A DNA stretch of 64,000 nucleotides, from NCBI RefSeq assembly GCF_004799755.1, contig NZ_SLUB01000001.1, positions 1 to 64,000 on the forward strand, in the 5' to 3' direction. Below are positions 18,845-28,675 of the stretch, piece by piece. This DNA is from Bacillus timonensis. Lineage in GTDB: Bacteria > Bacillota > Bacilli > Bacillales > Bacillaceae_L. Every line of letters begins with the position of its first letter. The first letter of the stretch is position 1. The notes under the pieces are model-generated. The model worked only from the letters and a program-made list of their open reading frames with translations, did no database searches and was not told the DNA's origin. The position numbers and the translations under genes are program-made.

Positions 18845-19802
18845 ACATCGAAGATTACGTCAATCAGCAAACATGAGAGCATTAGTCCGTGAAACACATC
18901 TACATACTGATGATTTAATTTACCCCTTATTCGTTGTGGAAGGTGAAAATAAAAAAATAGAAGTTTCCTCAATGCCGGGTGTTTATAATATTTCATTAGA
19001 TTTACTCGAACAAGAACTTGATGAAATTGTAGAGTTAGGTATTAAATCAGTCATTTTATTTGGTGTACCAAATGACAAGGATGAGGTTGGTACAGGAGCT
19101 TATCATGATCACGGTATTGTTCAAGAGGCAACACGTTTAACGAAAGAGAAGCACCCGGAATTAATCGTAATTGCAGATACTTGTTTATGTGAATACACAT
19201 CACATGGCCACTGTGGCGTGATTGAAAACGGAAACGTACTAAATGACCCGTCGTTACAATTATTAGCAAAAACAGCGGTTAGTCAGGCAAAAGCGGGCGC
19301 AGACATTATTGCACCATCTAACATGATGGATGGCTTTGTTACGGCAATTCGTCACGCCCTTGATGAAGCAGGCTTTGAAAATGTGCCAATCATGTCCTAT
19401 GCGGTTAAATACTCTTCAGCCTTTTATGGTCCATTTCGTGATGCAGCTGGGAGTTCTCCTTCCTTTGGTGATCGTAAAACCTATCAAATGGATTATGCGA
19501 ACCGTTTGGAAGCGTTACGTGAAGCTGAATCTGATATTGAAGAAGGTGCAGATTTCCTTATCGTAAAGCCAGCATTGTCTTACTTAGATATTGTTCGCGA
19601 TGTTAAAAACCATTTTAATGCACCGATAGTTGCTTATAACGTGAGTGGAGAATACTCAATGATTAAAGCAGCAGCTCAAAACGGTTGGATCAATGAAAAA
19701 GAAATTGTCATGGAAATGTTAATAGGTATGAAACGTGCAGGAGCGGATTTAATCATTACATATCACTCAAAAGATGTTGCACGTTGGTTAAAGGAAAATT
19801 AA
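18822..19802 (+). CDS. hemB: Porphobilinogen synthase HemB
   Basis: HemB condenses two 5-aminolevulinate molecules to porphobilinogen. I place the start at ATG 18822, after AAGGAG, giving 326 residues, the usual size; a longer in-frame reading starts inside hemD and is unlikely. A zinc-type active site is visible: C121, C123 and C131 in the segment that begins [13 protein letters not shown]. The Schiff-base lysines are K196 (SYAVKYSS) and K249 ([11 protein letters not shown]). The gene overlaps the hemD 3' end. Confidence 0.97.
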   Translation: MEKLQFARHRRLRQSANMRALVRETHLHTDDLIYPLFVVEGENKKIEVSSMPGVYNISLDLLEQELDEIVELGIKSVILFGVPNDKDEVGTGAYHDHGIVQEATRLTKEKHPELIVIADTCLCEYTSHGHCGVIENGNVLNDPSLQLLAKTAVSQAKAGADIIAPSNMMDGFVTAIRHALDEAGFENVPIMSYAVKYSSAFYGPFRDAAGSSPSFGDRKTYQMDYANRLEALREAESDIEEGADFLIVKPALSYLDIVRDVKNHFNAPIVAYNVSGEYSMIKAAAQNGWINEKEIVMEMLIGMKRAGADLIITYHSKDVARWLKEN

Positions 19803-19812
19803 CGAATGAAGA

Positions 19813-19852
19813 GTCTGTCCCTCATTTACGCGGAGGGGGACAGGTCCCAATA
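19813..19852. repeat. Palindromic GGGACAGGTCCC element between hemB and hemL
   Basis: CTGTCCCTC (19815-19823) can pair with GAGGGGGACAG (19833-19843) with a small bulge, and GGGACAGGTCCC (19837-19848) is itself nearly palindromic. It is GC-rich compared with its surroundings. Similar GGGAC...GTCCC elements are, from memory, dispersed in intergenic DNA of many Bacillus genomes; I could not verify this here. No U-tract follows, so it is not a typical terminator. Confidence 0.5.
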
Positions 19853-19868
19853 AAAGAAAGGGGTTACG

Positions 19869-21161
19869 ATGATGAGAAGTTATGAAAAGTCAAAAGCGGC
19901 TTTTTCGGAAAGTATTCACCTAATGCCAGGCGGGGTAAATAGTCCAGTTCGTGCTTTCAAATCCGTAAATATGGATCCAATTTTCATGGAGCGTGGAAAG
20001 GGCTCTAAAATATATGATATCGATGGAAATGAATACATAGATTATGTACTATCTTGGGGACCACTTATTCACGGTCATGCAAATGATCAAGTGGTTGAAG
20101 CCCTTAAAAAGGCAACAGAAATGGGAACAAGCTTTGGGGCTCCGACCTTATCTGAAAATAAGCTGGCTAAACTTGTAATTGAACGGGTTCCATCCATTGA
20201 AATCGTCCGTATGGTAAACTCCGGAACAGAAGCCACTATGAGTGCATTACGTTTAGCTCGAGGTTATACAGGTCGTAATAAAATCTTGAAATTTGAAGGT
20301 TGTTATCACGGTCATGGTGACTCATTATTAATTAAAGCAGGCTCAGGTGTTGCGACTCTTGGTTTACCTGATAGTCCAGGTGTTCCAGAGGGCATTGCTA
20401 AAAATACCATTACAGTTCCTTATAATGATTTAGGAGCAGTAAAATATGCATTTGAACAGTTTGGGGAAGATATTGCTGGCGTGATCGTCGAGCCAGTAGC
20501 TGGAAACATGGGGGTTGTTCCTCCGCAACCTGGATTCCTTGAAGGACTTCGTGAAATTACAACAAAGTATGGAACATTGTTAATTTTTGATGAGGTTATG
20601 ACAGGATTCCGTGTGGATTATCATTGTGCTCAAGGCTATTTTGGTGTTACACCTGATATTACTTGTCTAGGTAAAGTAATTGGTGGCGGTCTACCTGTAG
20701 GAGCATATGGTGGACGTGCAGACATCATGGAAAAAATTGCACCAGCCGGACCAATTTATCAAGCAGGAACACTTTCTGGGAATCCACTAGCTATGACAGC
20801 GGGCTATGAGACTTTATCACAGTTAAAACCAGAAGACTATACAGAGTTTAAAAAGAAAGCTGATCGACTGGAAGAGGGGCTTACACAAGCAGCAGAAAAA
20901 TATGATATCCCACATTGTATCAATCGTGCTGGTTCAATGATTGGCTTCTTCTTTACAAATGAAAAGGTCATTAACTATGATGTTGCCAAAACATCTAATT
21001 TAGACTATTTTGCAACGTATTACCGTGAAATGGCAAATGGCGGAGTATTCTTACCACCATCTCAATTTGAAGGCATCTTCCTTTCTACCGCTCATTCTGA
21101 AGAAGATATCGAAAAAACAATTCAAACAGCCGAAAAAGCATTTTCTATAATCAAAGGTTAA
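19869..21161 (+). CDS. hemL: Glutamate-1-semialdehyde 2,1-aminomutase HemL
   Basis: HemL converts glutamate-1-semialdehyde to 5-aminolevulinate, the step after HemA, using pyridoxal phosphate. The 430-residue protein is a class III aminotransferase with the PLP lysine K269 in [17 protein letters not shown] and the [11 protein letters not shown] cofactor-binding motif. Two consecutive ATGs (19869, 19872) are possible; both are within reach of AAAGGGG at 19857-19863, with better spacing for the second. It is the last gene of the hem operon; a strong terminator follows. Confidence 0.98.
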   Translation: MMRSYEKSKAAFSESIHLMPGGVNSPVRAFKSVNMDPIFMERGKGSKIYDIDGNEYIDYVLSWGPLIHGHANDQVVEALKKATEMGTSFGAPTLSENKLAKLVIERVPSIEIVRMVNSGTEATMSALRLARGYTGRNKILKFEGCYHGHGDSLLIKAGSGVATLGLPDSPGVPEGIAKNTITVPYNDLGAVKYAFEQFGEDIAGVIVEPVAGNMGVVPPQPGFLEGLREITTKYGTLLIFDEVMTGFRVDYHCAQGYFGVTPDITCLGKVIGGGLPVGAYGGRADIMEKIAPAGPIYQAGTLSGNPLAMTAGYETLSQLKPEDYTEFKKKADRLEEGLTQAAEKYDIPHCINRAGSMIGFFFTNEKVINYDVAKTSNLDYFATYYREMANGGVFLPPSQFEGIFLSTAHSEEDIEKTIQTAEKAFSIIKG

Positions 21162-21170
21162 GAAGACAAT

Positions 21171-21210
21171 AAGGCAGACTCAGATAAAATAAACTGGGTC
21201 TGCCTTTTTA
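21171..21210 (+). terminator. Terminator after hemL
   Basis: AAGGCAGACTCAG (21171-21183) pairs with CTGGGTCTGCCTT (21194-21206) with one G-U pair, followed by TTTT. It closes the hem operon. Confidence 0.92.
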
Positions 21211-21236
21211 TTTCGAACAACTTCTTTAAGAACTTA

Positions 21237-21265
21237 TCATAAATCCCTTGGAACTATCATAAAAA
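21237..21265 (+). promoter_or_regulatory. Candidate sigma-E promoter of spoVID
   Basis: TCATAAA at 21237-21243, a 14-bp spacer and CATAAAAA at 21258-21265 resemble the sigma-E consensus (TCATATT, 13-15 bp, CATACAMT). The same TCATAAA box recurs 20 bp downstream within a GAACT(T)ATCATAAA direct repeat. B. subtilis spoVID is sigma-E dependent. The match is imperfect. Confidence 0.45.
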
Positions 21266-21318
21266 TTGTAATGTCATAATAAATCTGTTTAGAAGGAGAC
21301 TGAAAGGAGGAGTAGCTG

Positions 21319-22545
21319 ATGTCATCTGAAAACTTACGATTTTCAGTAGAGGAATCAGTCTGGTTTCAAAAGGGACAGGAAGTCTCTGAGCTCATCTCAA
21401 TATCGCTTGACCCTGATATTGTTATTCAAGAGCATGACCAATATGTGTCCATTCGCGGTGCATTACAGCTAACAGGTGAATATCGAATAGATGAAAACAA
21501 TGCGGAAGAGGGAGAGCGTGACTTTGCCTCGGTTCGACTGGTAAATGAGGTTATTACACGTGAGGATGGAATTAGTGAACTTAACCATCGCTTCCCTGTC
21601 GACATTACGATTCCACAAGACCGTGTTCAAAGCTTAGATGATGTATATGTCTTAATTGAGACATTTGACTATGAAATTCCGAAGCGTGGCTGTTTACAGA
21701 TCGTTGCCGATTTGGCCATAAGTGGGATTCATGGGATTACTCAAGCATCAAAAGAGGAAGTTTCCACTGAGGCGAGGAAACAAGAAGAACAACCTTCTGC
21801 AGCGGTAGAGCAACCTTCTGCTACGGTTGAGCAACCTGCAGAAGAAGAATTGGAGCTAGTGAGAAGCAGTTCATTTGAAGAGGAAGAAGAAACTCAAGTA
21901 GATGCAGAGGTAGTAAGTGAAGAAGATGTTCATGTTGTTGCGGAAGTAATACAAGAAGACCAGGAAGAGGGAGTACTACAATACCAAGAGGAAGTAGTGC
22001 TACAAAGTGGGGCAGAGGAACAAGAAGCAGATAGAAAACAGCAGGATGAAGAAGCCGATGCCGACCTCTTTGTTCCTTTTGAGGTGGAAGCAAGAAAGGA
22101 AGTCTATCTGGATCTGGAACAACACGAGGAGATTGAGGTTGTTGATGCGATCGAGGAAGAAGAGTTTCAAACCGTTTTAACACCTACAATTGAGGTAAAA
22201 GCTAGGCATGATAATCAGTTAAGTTTCGCTTCCGACCAACCAAATAAGAAAAGCTCAACAGCCGTCCAGGAAAAAGAAGTGGTTCAAGAGCATCGAGAAG
22301 AACAAACAGAAGAATCAGTAAAACGAAGTGAAAATGATTTGTTATTAACCAAAATATTTGGTAGAGATGAAGTGGATGATCATACGACAATGAAAATCTG
22401 TATCGTTCAACATGGAGATTCATTAGAAAAAATTTCACAACGCTATGAAATAAGTGTTCAACAATTAGTCCGGGTTAACTCATTAAATACGGATTCCGTT
22501 TCTGAAGGACAGTTATTATATATCCCTGTCCAAGCGAATACGTAA
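21319..22545 (+). CDS. spoVID: Spore coat morphogenetic protein SpoVID
   Basis: SpoVID directs encasement of the forespore by the coat in the mother cell and binds SpoIVA and SafA. The 408-residue protein has a folded N-terminal domain (about 1-140), a long Glu/Gln-rich acidic stretch (about 150-330), and a C-terminal LysM domain at about 359-405 (VQHGDSLEKISQRYEISVQQ). B. subtilis SpoVID is notably longer, mainly in the low-complexity middle. The acidic part contains short repeats such as VEQPSA. RBS is AAAGGAGG. ysxE follows as in B. subtilis. Confidence 0.93.
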   Translation: MSSENLRFSVEESVWFQKGQEVSELISISLDPDIVIQEHDQYVSIRGALQLTGEYRIDENNAEEGERDFASVRLVNEVITREDGISELNHRFPVDITIPQDRVQSLDDVYVLIETFDYEIPKRGCLQIVADLAISGIHGITQASKEEVSTEARKQEEQPSAAVEQPSATVEQPAEEELELVRSSSFEEEEETQVDAEVVSEEDVHVVAEVIQEDQEEGVLQYQEEVVLQSGAEEQEADRKQQDEEADADLFVPFEVEARKEVYLDLEQHEEIEVVDAIEEEEFQTVLTPTIEVKARHDNQLSFASDQPNKKSSTAVQEKEVVQEHREEQTEESVKRSENDLLLTKIFGRDEVDDHTTMKICIVQHGDSLEKISQRYEISVQQLVRVNSLNTDSVSEGQLLYIPVQANT

Positions 22546-22552
22546 TTATGAT

Positions 22553-22583
22553 AGGGTGGGGAGGAAAACCTCGCCCTGTTTTC
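22553..22583 (+). terminator. Weak hairpin after spoVID
   Basis: AGGGTGGGGAGG and CCTCGCCCT can pair with a bulge around AAAA, followed by GTTTTCTT. It may terminate only partly, letting transcription reach ysxE. Confidence 0.5.
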
Positions 22584-22631
22584 TTGATGTGTGGACCATA
22601 AAAATTGCTAGGAAAGAGAGTGGTTGGCCCA

Positions 22632-23669
22632 ATGAATAAAATTGATATAAGTAGTATCGGGCCTATCTTAAAGAAATATAACCTAAAGCCCCTATCACTT
22701 GAACGATTCGGGAAAATTACAAAAGTCGTTACAGACAAAGGCATTTATGCTCTTAAATCCATTTCGCACAAAATCAATCCATCCTTCCCCACTTTCCTTC
22801 AACAATTATTTCAACAGGGTTACACAAGGGCTGTCCCCATTTACCCAACGGTCGAAGGAAAATACCTTATATATCATAACCACAAATTTCATTACCTGAT
22901 GCCATGGTTGAAAAGCCATACACTCGAGCATCGTGGAGATCATTACCATGCCTTTTTTAAAGAAATCGCAAGGATTCATCTAACAACTGTAAGTAAACAA
23001 CAAATCAATAATGAAAATGAGATAAAAGGACACTATGAAACAATCATCAAAAAATGGGAAGAGCGAAATCAATTTCTAGAAAGGTTTGTTGTAGAAGCAG
23101 AGGCTAAATGGTATATGTCCCCATTTGAATTACAGTTTTGTACGTATTTTTATGAAACCAGCCTAGCCTCATCATTTGCAAGAACCCAGCTCGAAAAATG
23201 GCATGAATTAATGGTAGAGAAGAAGTCTTATCGAACCGCCTTAACACTAAATAATTTATCAGATTCTCATTTTTTATATGATGATAGCGGAAAAGGATAT
23301 CTATCGAATTTTGAAAAGGTTGGCTATGCTAGTCCAACAAATGATTTAGTAAGTCTTTATTTCCGTATATTAAAAACATATCCTATACAATGTACAGATT
23401 GTTTAGAGTGGCTTGAAACTTACCAAAGCCGTTTTCCATTAAGGGAAGAGGAATTTTATCTTTTTTTAAGTCATTTAACATATCCAGAACCCATTTACCG
23501 GTGTGTGCGCAATTATTCTGAGCATAATCAAAGGAAATCAGAGCGGGAGCATGTCCAAGCTTTACAGCGAGCTTACTGGCTAACAAAAAACATTGAGTTT
23601 GTTTCTGTTAAACTACTTGAAGCAGAACATCAACAAAAAGAACAGGAAGAAGAATCCCATACGGAATAA
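22632..23669 (+). CDS. ysxE: Spore coat-associated kinase-like protein YsxE
   Basis: This 345-residue protein belongs to the CotS/YutH/YsxE group, which has an aminoglycoside-phosphotransferase-like kinase fold and is associated with the spore coat. The N-terminal lobe pattern (LERFGKITKVVTDKGIYALK, with the likely ATP-lysine in YALK) and the later NLSDSHFLYDDSGKGYLSNF segment, in the place of the catalytic and metal-binding loops, support the fold, though the HGD-type catalytic motif is degenerate. I choose ATG 22632 from similarity to the family start; the Shine-Dalgarno is weak and TTG 22605 or GTG 22620 are alternatives. It follows spoVID as in B. subtilis. Confidence 0.85.
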   Translation: MNKIDISSIGPILKKYNLKPLSLERFGKITKVVTDKGIYALKSISHKINPSFPTFLQQLFQQGYTRAVPIYPTVEGKYLIYHNHKFHYLMPWLKSHTLEHRGDHYHAFFKEIARIHLTTVSKQQINNENEIKGHYETIIKKWEERNQFLERFVVEAEAKWYMSPFELQFCTYFYETSLASSFARTQLEKWHELMVEKKSYRTALTLNNLSDSHFLYDDSGKGYLSNFEKVGYASPTNDLVSLYFRILKTYPIQCTDCLEWLETYQSRFPLREEEFYLFLSHLTYPEPIYRCVRNYSEHNQRKSEREHVQALQRAYWLTKNIEFVSVKLLEAEHQQKEQEEESHTE

Positions 23670-23683
23670 TGTATGGGATTTTC
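23653..23683. terminator. Bidirectional terminator between ysxE and the minus-strand gene
   Basis: AATCCCATAC (23653-23662) pairs perfectly with GTATGGGATT (23671-23680) around an 8-nt loop that includes the ysxE stop codon. TTT follows on the plus strand and TTCTTC on the minus strand, so it can serve both converging genes. Confidence 0.8.
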
Positions 23684-23877
23684 TATACATAGTCAAAATA
23701 AAAGGCAACGGCAAGCAAAATTAAGATGGCTAAAAAGAGCACATCAAACGAGGTTGGAAGAAAAATGGTTCGAACCGCTTGAACGATCGTGATGGGGATA
23801 ATAAATTGGTGACAAACGTCTCTGCATAGTCTTAGCCAAGGAGGGTAGGAGTATTTTCTAAATCGTCCTCTTTTCAT
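23683..23877 (-). CDS. Small conserved membrane protein, function unknown
   Basis: This 64-residue protein has a basic N-terminus (MKRGRFRKYSYPPWLR) and two hydrophobic stretches ending in an aromatic-acidic tail (FYFDYV). The start is the ATG complementary to 23875-23877, preceded by AAGGGAGAG at good spacing on the minus strand; a longer in-frame reading starts inside that site. The codon use is normal for the window and the gene has a terminator facing it, so I consider it real. It converges with ysxE and diverges from valS. I do not recognise a function. Confidence 0.7.
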   Translation of the reverse strand: MKRGRFRKYSYPPWLRLCRDVCHQFIIPITIVQAVRTIFLPTSFDVLFLAILILLAVAFYFDYV

Positions 23878-24016
23878 GCTGATCTCTCCCTTCAAATATC
23901 CTATAATTAAAATATGCTAGGATAAGCAGAATAGTTCCAATCAGACAAATTTGTAACAAAATGCAACATAGTGAATAAAGTATAAAAATCTTGGCTACCC
24001 TTATTGACAATACCTA

Positions 24017-24045
24017 TTGAAATTCACGAATATTAGTAGTAGAAT
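24017..24045 (+). promoter_or_regulatory. Sigma-A promoter of valS
   Basis: TTGAAA at 24017-24022 and TAGAAT at 24040-24045 are 17 bp apart. A second -35-like TTGACA lies at 24004-24009 without a well-spaced -10. The predicted start near 24052 puts the palindromic element and the T-box both in the leader RNA. Confidence 0.65.
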
Positions 24046-24066
24046 CTTTAAGTAACTAAAATAAAA

Positions 24067-24206
24067 GTTTTAAAGTCGACGAATCAGAAACGAGAAGGTC
24101 AAGGAAGGACAGTCTTGAGGACCGGAGCGTATGTATTTAATACGCGAGGACCGGAGAGACCGAGTGACGTAGAGATTCGAAGTTTATCATTTGGCGACTT
24201 TTAAAC
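24067..24206. repeat. Palindromic ~140-bp element upstream of the valS T-box
   Basis: The ends are inverted repeats: GTTTTAAAGTCG (24067-24078) against CGACTTTTAAAC (24195-24206), with one mismatch. Next inside is CGAATC (24080-24085) against GATTCG (24174-24179). In the middle a GCGTAT / ATACGC hairpin (24127-24145) is flanked by two exact copies of GAGGACCGGAG (24117-24127 and 24146-24156). It is purine-rich and clearly more GC-rich than its flanks. It has no coding capacity. It looks like a small dispersed repeat or MITE, or a structured RNA; it is not part of a standard T-box. Confidence 0.65.
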
Positions 24207-24468
24207 ATCATTATTGCTTACATACGATGAGAGGGAAGAGTACATCGGATACCCCTTCAGAGAGAGAAATCAGTAGCTGTGAGGTTTCTTAGGAACGTTA
24301 CGATGGAAGGTCGCCCTTTAGTAGCTTTTATGAAAATCGAGTAGTAAAAGCCGGTGAAAAGCCGTTATCTTTTTTTGAGAGCATAGATACGTTTCTTTAT
24401 CTATGAAAAAAGGTGGTACCGCGAATATACTCCATTCGTCCTTTTATGAGGATGAGTGGAGTTTTTTA
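24207..24468 (+). promoter_or_regulatory. T-box riboswitch of valS (GUC specifier)
   Basis: T-boxes sense uncharged tRNA and switch between terminator and antiterminator. Stem I opens with the GATGAGAGGGAAGAGTACA motif at 24225-24243, the distal AGAGAG element lies near 24259-24266, and the likely specifier is GTC at 24310-24312, a valine codon. The T-box sequence AGGTGGTACCGCG is at 24411-24423. The terminator is ACTCCATTCGTCC (24429-24441) with GGATGAGTGGAGT (24450-24462) and a T-run. Specifier and downstream gene agree. Exact stem boundaries are estimated by eye. Confidence 0.93.
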
Positions 24469-24544
24469 TTTATTCAGCCAGGGCGGCAATTACGCCAAGG
24501 CTCATTTGATTCAATTTTGGATATTTTTTTAAGGAGGAACACTC

Positions 24545-27187
24545 ATGGAAGGAAATGAAAAGACGTTATCAACAAAGTATGACCCGCAAACAATTGAAGC
24601 GGGCCGCTATCAATATTGGTTGGATGGTAAATTTTTTGAAGCAAAAGATGATGCTTCGAAAAAACCATACACAATTGTCATTCCACCGCCGAACGTTACA
24701 GGGAAGTTACACCTGGGTCATGCGTGGGATACAACCTTACAGGATATTCTAACTCGTATAAAAAGGATGCAAGGCTATGATGTTCTATGGCTACCAGGAA
24801 TGGACCATGCCGGTATCGCGACACAAGCTAAAGTGGAAGCGAAGCTACGTGAGAATGGAAAAACTCGCTATGATTTAGGGCGAGAAAAATTCGTAGAGGA
24901 AACATGGAAGTGGAAAGAAGAATATGCGAGTCATATTCGTGAGCAATGGTCTAAACTAGGACTTGGTTTAGATTACTCAAGAGAACGATTCACACTTGAT
25001 GAAGGACTTTCAAAAGCGGTTCGTGAAGTGTTCGTTACCTTATATAAAAAAGGTCTTATTTACCGCGGTGAATACATTATCAACTGGGATCCTGCAACAA
25101 AAACAGCCCTCTCTGATATCGAGGTCATTTATAAAGATGTTCAAGGGGCATTTTACCATATGCGCTATCCTTTAGCAGATGGTAGCGGATCAATTGAAAT
25201 TGCAACAACGCGTCCTGAAACCATGCTTGGCGATACGGCTATCGCGGTTCATCCAGAAGATGAGCGCTTTAAACACTTAATCGGTAAAACTGTTATTCTC
25301 CCAATCGTAGGAAGGGAAATACCCATTGTTGGTGATGATTATGTTGATATGGAATTTGGTTCTGGTGCTGTGAAAATTACACCTGCCCATGATCCGAATG
25401 ACTTCGAGGTTGGCAATCGTCATAATCTCGAACGCGTTCTCGTCATGAATGAAGACGGAACGATGAATGAGAATGCCGGTAAATACCAAGGTATGGATCG
25501 CTTTGAATGCAGAAAGCAAATAGTAAAGGACCTTCAAGAAGAAGGTGTACTATTCAAAATTGAAGACCATCTTCATTCAGTTGGACATAGTGAGCGAAGT
25601 GGGGCAGTGGTTGAACCCTATTTGTCCACACAATGGTTTGTAAAAATGCAGCCATTAGCGGATGAAGCGATAAAGCTTCAAAGTCAGGAAGGTAAAGTAC
25701 ATTTCGTTCCAGAACGTTTTGAAAAGACGTATCTACATTGGATGGAGAATATTCGTGATTGGTGTATTTCGCGGCAATTATGGTGGGGTCACAGAATCCC
25801 TGCTTGGTATCATAAAGAAACTGGTGAGGTACATGTTGATCATGAACCACCAGCAGATATCGACAACTGGGAACAGGATAAAGACGTTTTAGACACATGG
25901 TTTAGTTCTGCATTATGGCCATTTTCAACAATGGGTTGGCCTGATAAAGAGGCTGCTGATTTTAAACGTCACTACCCTACAGATGCTCTTGTAACAGGCT
26001 ATGACATCATCTTTTTCTGGGTGTCAAGAATGATATTCCAAGGTCTTGAATTTACAGGAAAACGTCCATTTAAGGATGTTCTAATTCATGGTCTAGTACG
26101 TGATGCAGAAGGTCGTAAAATGAGTAAGTCACTCGGAAATGGTGTTGACCCAATGGATGTCATTGCCAAATACGGTGCCGATTCATTACGATACTTCTTA
26201 TCAACGGGAAGCTCACCAGGGCAAGACTTACGCTTTAGCATTGAAAAAGTTGAAGCAACTTGGAACTTTGCAAATAAGATTTGGAATGCATCACGTTTTG
26301 CCTTAATGAATATGGGTGATTTAAAGTTTGAAGACATCGACTTTAGCGGTGAAAAATCTGTTGCTGATAAGTGGATTTTAACTCGCCTAAACGAAACGAT
26401 CGCATCAGTCACAAATCTGGCTGATAAATATGAATTCGGTGAAGTAGGAAGAGTCCTTTATAACTTCATTTGGGATGACTTCTGTGATTGGTATATTGAA
26501 ATGGCGAAGCTTCCTTTATATGGTGAAGACGAACAAGCGAAGAAAACAACAAGATCGATTCTTGCTTATGTTTTAGACAATACAATGAGATTGCTACATC
26601 CATTCATGCCTTTTATTACCGAGGAAATATGGCAGAATTTGCCGCATAATGGAGAATCCATTACGATTGCAAAATGGCCTGAAGTAAATGCACAACTATC
26701 AGATGATCAAGCTGCGCAAGAAATGCGATTATTAGTAGATATTATTCGCTCTGTTCGAAACATCCGCGCAGAGGTGAATACACCAATGAGCAAGCAAATC
26801 AAGCTATATATTAAGGCGAAGGATGAAACATTCTTATCACAACTTGAAAAGAATCGTTCTTACCTGGAGAGATTCTGTAATCCTAGTGAACTTCAGGTTG
26901 CAACTGATATTACTTCACCTGAAAAATCAATGACCTCTGTTGTAACAGGTGCGGAACTATTTCTACCACTTGAAGGACTTATTAATATCGATGAAGAAAT
27001 TAAGCGACTAGAAAAAGAACTAGATAAGCTTGATAAAGAGGTTGAACGCGTTCAGAAAAAACTAGGCAACGAAGGTTTTGTAAAGAAAGCACCTCAAAAA
27101 GTTATCGATGAAGAACGAGCAAAAGAAAGAGACTATCTCGAAAAACGAGAAACAGTACGCGAGCGCATTGCAGAATTAAGAGGCTAA
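24545..27187 (+). CDS. valS: Valyl-tRNA synthetase ValS
   Basis: ValS attaches valine to tRNA(Val). The 880-residue class I synthetase carries the HIGH motif as HLGH at residues 56-59 ([13 protein letters not shown]) and KMSKS at 525-529. Between them is the CP1 editing domain (about 190-390), which hydrolyses Thr-tRNA(Val). A C-terminal coiled-coil arm (about 810-880, repeated Lys/Glu heptads) is typical of ValS. RBS is AAGGAGGAACA. The T-box leader controls it in response to uncharged tRNA(Val). Confidence 0.98.
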   Translation: MEGNEKTLSTKYDPQTIEAGRYQYWLDGKFFEAKDDASKKPYTIVIPPPNVTGKLHLGHAWDTTLQDILTRIKRMQGYDVLWLPGMDHAGIATQAKVEAKLRENGKTRYDLGREKFVEETWKWKEEYASHIREQWSKLGLGLDYSRERFTLDEGLSKAVREVFVTLYKKGLIYRGEYIINWDPATKTALSDIEVIYKDVQGAFYHMRYPLADGSGSIEIATTRPETMLGDTAIAVHPEDERFKHLIGKTVILPIVGREIPIVGDDYVDMEFGSGAVKITPAHDPNDFEVGNRHNLERVLVMNEDGTMNENAGKYQGMDRFECRKQIVKDLQEEGVLFKIEDHLHSVGHSERSGAVVEPYLSTQWFVKMQPLADEAIKLQSQEGKVHFVPERFEKTYLHWMENIRDWCISRQLWWGHRIPAWYHKETGEVHVDHEPPADIDNWEQDKDVLDTWFSSALWPFSTMGWPDKEAADFKRHYPTDALVTGYDIIFFWVSRMIFQGLEFTGKRPFKDVLIHGLVRDAEGRKMSKSLGNGVDPMDVIAKYGADSLRYFLSTGSSPGQDLRFSIEKVEATWNFANKIWNASRFALMNMGDLKFEDIDFSGEKSVADKWILTRLNETIASVTNLADKYEFGEVGRVLYNFIWDDFCDWYIEMAKLPLYGEDEQAKKTTRSILAYVLDNTMRLLHPFMPFITEEIWQNLPHNGESITIAKWPEVNAQLSDDQAAQEMRLLVDIIRSVRNIRAEVNTPMSKQIKLYIKAKDETFLSQLEKNRSYLERFCNPSELQVATDITSPEKSMTSVVTGAELFLPLEGLINIDEEIKRLEKELDKLDKEVERVQKKLGNEGFVKKAPQKVIDEERAKERDYLEKRETVRERIAELRG

Positions 27188-27255
27188 ATGAATAAAAGGC
27201 GGATCTTATAAAGATTCGTCTTTCCTTCATTTTAACTATATTTGGAGGAACACAT

Positions 27256-28557
27256 ATGATACAGACTTATGATGAAGCCCTTGCTTGGATTCATGGGAGA
27301 TTAAGGCTCGGCATGAAGCCAGGACTATCCCGAATGGAATGGATGATGGATCGGCTCGATCATCCGCAAGAAAAAATCAAGGCCATTCATGTAGCGGGAA
27401 CAAACGGGAAGGGATCCACTGTTAGCTACATCCGAAACATGTTACAGGAAGCCGGTTATAAAATTGGAACCTTCACTTCTCCTTTTATTGAGACTTTTAA
27501 TGAACGAATTAGTGTAAATGGAAAACCTATTTCGGATGATGAAATTGTCTCTCTCTTACAAGTGATACAACCATTAGCGGAAGAGTTGGAGGAGACCGAA
27601 CTTGGTGGTCCAACTGAATTTGAAGTAATCACGGCAATGGCTCTACATTATTTTGGAGAAGCTTCCGATATCGACTTTGTGATTATGGAGGTTGGATTAG
27701 GGGGGAGACTTGATTCAACAAATGTCATTAACCCTCTTATATCTATTATCACAAGTATTGGATTTGATCACATGAACATTCTTGGAGATACGATTGAAGA
27801 AATTGCGGGAGAAAAAGCGGGAATCATCAAACGAAATGTACCTGTAATAACGGCGGTTGAACAACCTCAAGCCATTGAAGTAATTGGTACGATCGCAAAA
27901 GAAAAAATTAGCCCTTTCTATCAACTAGGGCAGGATTTCTTTATCCTTGGTCACCATGCAAATGAAGGAGAATCTTTTACTGTAAAAACACAGAATAAAA
28001 CCTTTCCAAATCTGCACATCTCGATGAAAGGTGCTCATCAAGTAAGAAATGCAAGCTTAGCCGTATTGGCAGTTCATATGTTGCAAGATACTGGTGCTGT
28101 ACAAATAGAAGAGCGTCAACTTGCCACAGGTTTAGAAAAAACAAAATGGATTGGCCGATTTGAAGAAATTTCAAAGAATCCACTTGTCATTCTAGATGGT
28201 GCCCATAATCCAGAAGGTGTTAATAGTCTTGTGGACACGATAGAAGCCCACTTGAAAGGGAAAGACATTCACATTATTTTTAGCGCCCTAAGCGATAAAA
28301 AATTAGACACGATGATTGGGCAACTTGAAAAGATCGCAAAAACATTAACTTTTTCCAGCTTTGACTACCCAAGAGCGGCAACCACTGGAGAACTATATGA
28401 AAATTCATCTGCGGGTGAATCGATAAATACTGTCGATAATTGGCAGGAGGCAGTAGAGGCGGGATTAGAGCGTGTGTCTTCGGTTGAAAATGCAGCTCTC
28501 ATTATTACGGGCTCACTTTATTTTATTTCAGAGGTTAGGAGATTTTTATTAAACTGA
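27256..28557 (+). CDS. folC: Dihydrofolate synthase / folylpolyglutamate synthase FolC
   Basis: FolC adds glutamate to dihydropteroate and then to folates. The 433-residue Mur-ligase-family protein has the ATP-binding loop GTNGKGST at residues 48-55 and the DGAHNPEG motif at the start of the C-terminal domain. RBS is TTGGAGGAACA. It follows valS by 68 bp, as in B. subtilis, and may be cotranscribed since no convincing terminator lies between. The next gene in B. subtilis is comC; here it is the pilus cluster. Confidence 0.97.
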   Translation: MIQTYDEALAWIHGRLRLGMKPGLSRMEWMMDRLDHPQEKIKAIHVAGTNGKGSTVSYIRNMLQEAGYKIGTFTSPFIETFNERISVNGKPISDDEIVSLLQVIQPLAEELEETELGGPTEFEVITAMALHYFGEASDIDFVIMEVGLGGRLDSTNVINPLISIITSIGFDHMNILGDTIEEIAGEKAGIIKRNVPVITAVEQPQAIEVIGTIAKEKISPFYQLGQDFFILGHHANEGESFTVKTQNKTFPNLHISMKGAHQVRNASLAVLAVHMLQDTGAVQIEERQLATGLEKTKWIGRFEEISKNPLVILDGAHNPEGVNSLVDTIEAHLKGKDIHIIFSALSDKKLDTMIGQLEKIAKTLTFSSFDYPRAATTGELYENSSAGESINTVDNWQEAVEAGLERVSSVENAALIITGSLYFISEVRRFLLN

Positions 28558-28579
28558 ATAGAGACAAGGTGGATGTGAA

Positions 28580-28612
28580 ATAGATAAGAAAGACTTTCTT
28601 ATCTATTTTTTT
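28580..28612 (+). terminator. Terminator after folC
   Basis: ATAGATAAGAAAG pairs with CTTTCTTATCTAT in a long AT-rich stem around a 1- to 3-nt loop, followed by a seven-T run. Confidence 0.9.
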
Positions 28613-28675
28613 ATGAAAAAGACAATATGTGACATGTATTTATGTATTTTTCTTTTCTAAATAATGTATTCAGCC

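Noticed and set aside
21821-22183. Leu/Pro-rich minus-strand frame opposite spoVID
   Set aside because: It is the antisense of the acidic Glu-rich repeat region; composition and absence of ribosome site argue against a gene.
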